Positions 4,892 through 7,107 of a stretch of 7,107 nt of DNA are shown piece by piece (positions within the stretch are counted from its first letter, which is position 1; each line of letters begins with the position of its first letter). Both the position numbers and the translations under genes were made by a program. This stretch comes from Hadesarchaea archaeon (GTDB lineage Archaea; Hadarchaeota; Hadarchaeia; Hadarchaeales; Hadarchaeaceae): contig JAGMBM010000003.1 of NCBI GenBank assembly GCA_023129675.1, positions 1-7,107 of the forward strand. Direction: 5' to 3'. The notes below the pieces were generated by a model. That model did not search any database and was not told where the DNA came from. It saw only the letters and a program-made list of their open reading frames with translations.

Positions 4892-5902
4892 ATGGGAAGG
4901 CGAAAACACCGTCCGAGGCGGGGTTCGCTCGCCTACACGCCGCGGGTACGAGCCCCACGCCCGATCGCCCACGTGCGGGCTTGGCCAGCGGAGGCTACCT
5001 TGCGCCTCCAGGGGTTCGTTGGCTACAAGGCCGGGATGACCCAAGTCTTCATGATAGACGACCGTAAGGGGAGCTTGACCTCGGGTCAGGAGATAAACTT
5101 CCCCGCGACGGTCATCGAGGCCCCCCCTCTCGTCATCTGCGCCGCTCGCCTGTACAGCTCAACCACCCATGGACTCAACGCCACAACGGATATATGGGCG
5201 AGCGAGCTGCCGAAGGATCTCGCCAGAACGCTGAGCTTGCCCAAAAAGTACGACCAGCAGAAAGCGTTTGAGCGAGCAGAAGCCCTCATCAAAGGGGGGA
5301 AAATTGCCGACGTTCGTGTGCTAGCATGTACCCAGCCCCGCGCGAGCAACGTGCCAAAAAAGAAGCCTGACTTGGTCGAGATTCGCGTCGGGGGCAGCAA
5401 GATAGAGGAACGGTGGAATTACTGCAAGGGATTATTGGGGAAGCAAGTCCGCGTGGCCGATGTCCTTAAAGAAGGCGAATACGTCGACGTGCTCGCGATC
5501 ACCAAGGGCAAGGGATTCCAAGGACCCGTCAAGCGTTGGGGAATCAAAATTTTGACGCGCAAGACCAAGGAGGGGCACCGCCAAGTTGGAACGCTCGGTC
5601 CTTGGTCGCCTCCGCGGGTGATGTGGACCGTCCCGGCCGCCGGCCAGATGGGCTACCACCAGCGCACGGAGTTCAACAAGCGCATCTTGAAGCTCGGGGG
5701 TGAGGGAAAGGAAGTGACGCCAAGCGGTGGTTTCCTCCGTTATGGTCCGGTCAAGGGGGATTTCATCGTGCTCGCGGGTTCGATCCCAGGACCAACGAAG
5801 CGGCTCATGCACCTCCGGCAGCCCATGCGCTTACCCACGGGCACTCCAACCTCTCCACCCTCAATCACTTATATGAGCATGGCTTCCCAACAGGGTGCAT
5901 GA
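4892..5902 (+). CDS. rpl3: Large-subunit ribosomal protein uL3
   Basis: uL3 is an early-assembling 50S protein whose long extension reaches towards the peptidyl transferase centre. The 336-residue length is normal for the archaeal/eukaryotic type, longer than the bacterial form. The basic N-terminus MGRRKHRPRRGSLAY is typical. Other landmarks are GYKAGMT at 44-50, ITKGKGFQGPVKRWG at 203-217, GQMGYHQRTEFNKRIL at 251-266 and SIPGPTKRL at 297-305. ATG 4892 lies 1 nt after the methyltransferase stop, with AGGGGGAT just upstream. The stop TGA overlaps the uL4 start (ATGA, 4 nt). The gene is part of an unbroken translation block, so expression is likely coupled to its neighbours. No anomaly seen. 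Confidence 0.97.
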   Translation: MGRRKHRPRRGSLAYTPRVRAPRPIAHVRAWPAEATLRLQGFVGYKAGMTQVFMIDDRKGSLTSGQEINFPATVIEAPPLVICAARLYSSTTHGLNATTDIWASELPKDLARTLSLPKKYDQQKAFERAEALIKGGKIADVRVLACTQPRASNVPKKKPDLVEIRVGGSKIEERWNYCKGLLGKQVRVADVLKEGEYVDVLAITKGKGFQGPVKRWGIKILTRKTKEGHRQVGTLGPWSPPRVMWTVPAAGQMGYHQRTEFNKRILKLGGEGKEVTPSGGFLRYGPVKGDFIVLAGSIPGPTKRLMHLRQPMRLPTGTPTSPPSITYMSMASQQGA

Positions 5903-6687
5903 AGATGAAAGTCCACGTCTATTCCCTTGAGGGTAAACCCGTTGAGGAGATCGAGCTTCCAGCAATCTTCGATGAGCAATTCAGACCCGATATTATTAAG
6001 CGCGCGGTGTTAGCCGCTCAGAGTGCCAGGTTTCAACCTTGGGGGGCCGATTGGATGGCGGGCAAGCGCACTTCCGCTGAGACATGGGGAAAGGGGCATG
6101 GTGTCGCTAGAGTTCGACGCGTGAAGGGAATCCGTTACCCTGCCGCTGGACGTGGGGCTTTTGCCCCCTTCACGACCGGCGGGAGGCGGGCCCACCCACC
6201 GAAAGTCGAGAAGGTTCTCCGTGAACGCATCAACCGAAAGGAGCGTCGACTTGCCGTTCGCTCGGCGGTCGCTGCCACCAAGGAGAAGAAGTTGGTCAGC
6301 TCCCGGGGCCATGTCATGGAGAGTGTTGCTGAGTTTCCACTCGTGGTAACTGACGAGCTCGATGGACTTAGGAGAGCCAACCAAGCGAAGGAAATCCTCC
6401 GAAAGCTCGGGTTGTGGCAAGACGTGGAGCGCGTCACCAAGAGCAAGCGAGTGCGGGCGGGACGCGGCAAGATGCGCGGCAGGCGATACCGGCAGGCCGT
6501 AGGTCCGCTCATCGTGGTCGGCGAAGACAAAGGCATCAAACTCGGCGCGAGGAACTTGCCCGGCGTCGAAGTCGTAGAAGTTAGAAACCTCAACGCGGAA
6601 CAGCTTGCCCCCGGAGGTGTTCCGGGACGGCTTACAGCGTGGACAAAAGGGGCCATCCAAAAGCTCGCCGGAGGGTTGTTCACATGA
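5899..6687 (+). CDS. rpl4: Large-subunit ribosomal protein uL4
   Basis: uL4 binds 23S rRNA domain I, and its central loop lines the nascent peptide exit tunnel. The 262 residues match the archaeal type. The N-terminal strand is MKMKVHVYSLEGKPVEEIEL. The tunnel loop contains WGKGHGVARVRR at 63-74, AGRGAF at 83-88 and TGGRRAHPPK at 93-102. The folded domain continues to a C-terminus ending in GGLFT. The start ATG overlaps the uL3 stop by 4 nt. A second in-frame ATG is at 5905, but the first is favoured by the overlap. The stop TGA overlaps the uL23 start by 4 nt. Coupled translation with both neighbours is likely. Confidence 0.96.
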   Translation: MKMKVHVYSLEGKPVEEIELPAIFDEQFRPDIIKRAVLAAQSARFQPWGADWMAGKRTSAETWGKGHGVARVRRVKGIRYPAAGRGAFAPFTTGGRRAHPPKVEKVLRERINRKERRLAVRSAVAATKEKKLVSSRGHVMESVAEFPLVVTDELDGLRRANQAKEILRKLGLWQDVERVTKSKRVRAGRGKMRGRRYRQAVGPLIVVGEDKGIKLGARNLPGVEVVEVRNLNAEQLAPGGVPGRLTAWTKGAIQKLAGGLFT

Positions 6688-6947
6688 AGGACCCGCATAA
6701 AGTCGTGCTCTACCCGCAGGCCACCGAGAAGGCAGTCAAACTAATCGAGTCTGAAAACAAGCTCGTATTCATCGTGGCGAACGACGCGACCCGATCGGAC
6801 GTGAAGCGGGCGGTCGAGCTGCTTTTTGAGGTGAAAGTCGATAATGTAAAAATAGAGATACTCCCGGATGGGCGAAAGCGCGCCTACGTGAGGCTCGCGC
6901 CCGAATTCATGGCCGACGAGATAGCCTCTAAACTGGGGATGATCTGA
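6684..6947 (+). CDS. rpl23: Large-subunit ribosomal protein uL23
   Basis: uL23 sits at the exit of the nascent peptide tunnel and is the docking site for signal recognition particle and other exit-site factors. The 87-residue product is the short archaeal form. Recognisable features are VLYPQATEKAVKLIE near the N-terminus, LVFIVANDATRSDVKRAVE in the middle with the FEVKV core strand, and the C-terminal KRAYVRLAPEFMADEIASKLGMI. The ATG at 6684 overlaps the uL4 TGA as ATGA. A longer open frame reaches back to 6639, but it would lengthen the protein beyond the family norm and overlap uL4 by 49 nt. The TGA at 6945 shares one base with the uL2 ATG. Confidence 0.96.
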   Translation: MKDPHKVVLYPQATEKAVKLIESENKLVFIVANDATRSDVKRAVELLFEVKVDNVKIEILPDGRKRAYVRLAPEFMADEIASKLGMI

Positions 6948-7107
6948 TGGGAAAGCGAATAAGAGCTCAAAGGCTCGGAAGGGGAGCGCCTACCTACCGC
7001 GCAAAGTCTTGGCGAAGGCTTGGTGAGGTTAAGCTCCCCCCGGCTGAAAAGGAGGCTGATGCAGTCGTGGTCGATATCCTGCACGATCCTGGCAGGAGCG
7101 CCCCAGT
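6947..7107 (+). CDS. rpl2: Large-subunit ribosomal protein uL2, 3' truncated by the window edge
   Basis: uL2 is a 23S rRNA-binding protein near the peptidyl transferase centre, needed for subunit association. Only the first 53 codons plus 2 nt are in the window. They read as the archaeal N-terminus: MGKRIRAQRLGRGAPTYRAK, then SWRRLGEVKLPP and, at the edge, VVDILHDPGRSAP, matching the conserved DI-x-HDPGR-x-AP of archaeal uL2. The start ATG overlaps the uL23 stop by one base (TGATG), with no separate ribosome site, consistent with coupled translation. This is the normal archaeal S10-operon order uL3-uL4-uL23-uL2; uS19 and uL22 would be expected next, outside the window. Confidence 0.95.
   Translation, partial: MGKRIRAQRLGRGAPTYRAKSWRRLGEVKLPPAEKEADAVVVDILHDPGRSAP

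Noticed and set aside
6639..6683. Longer uL23 start inside uL4
   Set aside because: The ATG at 6684 gives the family-length protein and the ATGA overlap seen at the neighbouring junction.

Overview
The window is archaeal chromosomal DNA carrying translation genes in the classical archaeal order. Elongation factor 1-alpha (aEF1A) is cut at the left edge and followed by ribosomal protein uS10. Then come tRNA-Ser(UGA), archease, the RNA ligase RtcB and a SPOUT RNA methyltransferase, and finally uL3, uL4, uL23 and the start of uL2, cut at the right edge. The proteins are of archaeal type: aEF1A, archaeal-length uL3, uL4 and uL23, RtcB with archease, and a COG2106/MTH1-type methyltransferase directly before uL3. 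Genes start with GGTG-type Shine-Dalgarno sequences, and TATA-like boxes lie about 26 nt before likely transcript starts. The aEF1A switch region has the short Gly-Pro form rather than the longer insertion of eukaryotes and crenarchaea, which points to a euryarchaeal-type lineage. I cannot name the genus.

Layout: 1-1179 aEF1A (5' truncated) and 1230-1538 uS10 form the tail of the str-type cluster. Positions 1540-1979 are an A+T-rich island, about 37% G+C by hand count over 1561-1980, against about 67% in a sampled 60-base stretch of uS10. The island holds a C-terminal relic of an archaeal tyrosine recombinase (integrase) on the plus strand and, tail-to-tail with it, a small three-helix membrane protein gene on the minus strand. 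Positions 1981-2065 are an intronless tRNA-Ser(UGA), with archease beginning only 12 nt after it. A short promoter-like gap (2507-2574) leads into rtcB. From 2575 to the window end coding is essentially continuous: rtcB, SPOUT methyltransferase, rpl3, rpl4, rpl23 and rpl2 are separated by 3 nt, 1 nt, or overlaps of 1-4 nt.

The genes fall into two functional groups. Archease and RtcB together seal tRNA exon halves and other RNAs, and here both lie directly after a tRNA gene. The methyltransferase and the uL3-uL4-uL23-uL2 block serve large-subunit ribosome assembly. If the tight packing reflects one transcript, rtcB is the first gene of a ribosomal-protein operon. The most notable unlisted signal is the integrase relic between uS10 and the tRNA gene: evidence that a mobile element once inserted beside this tRNA and decayed.
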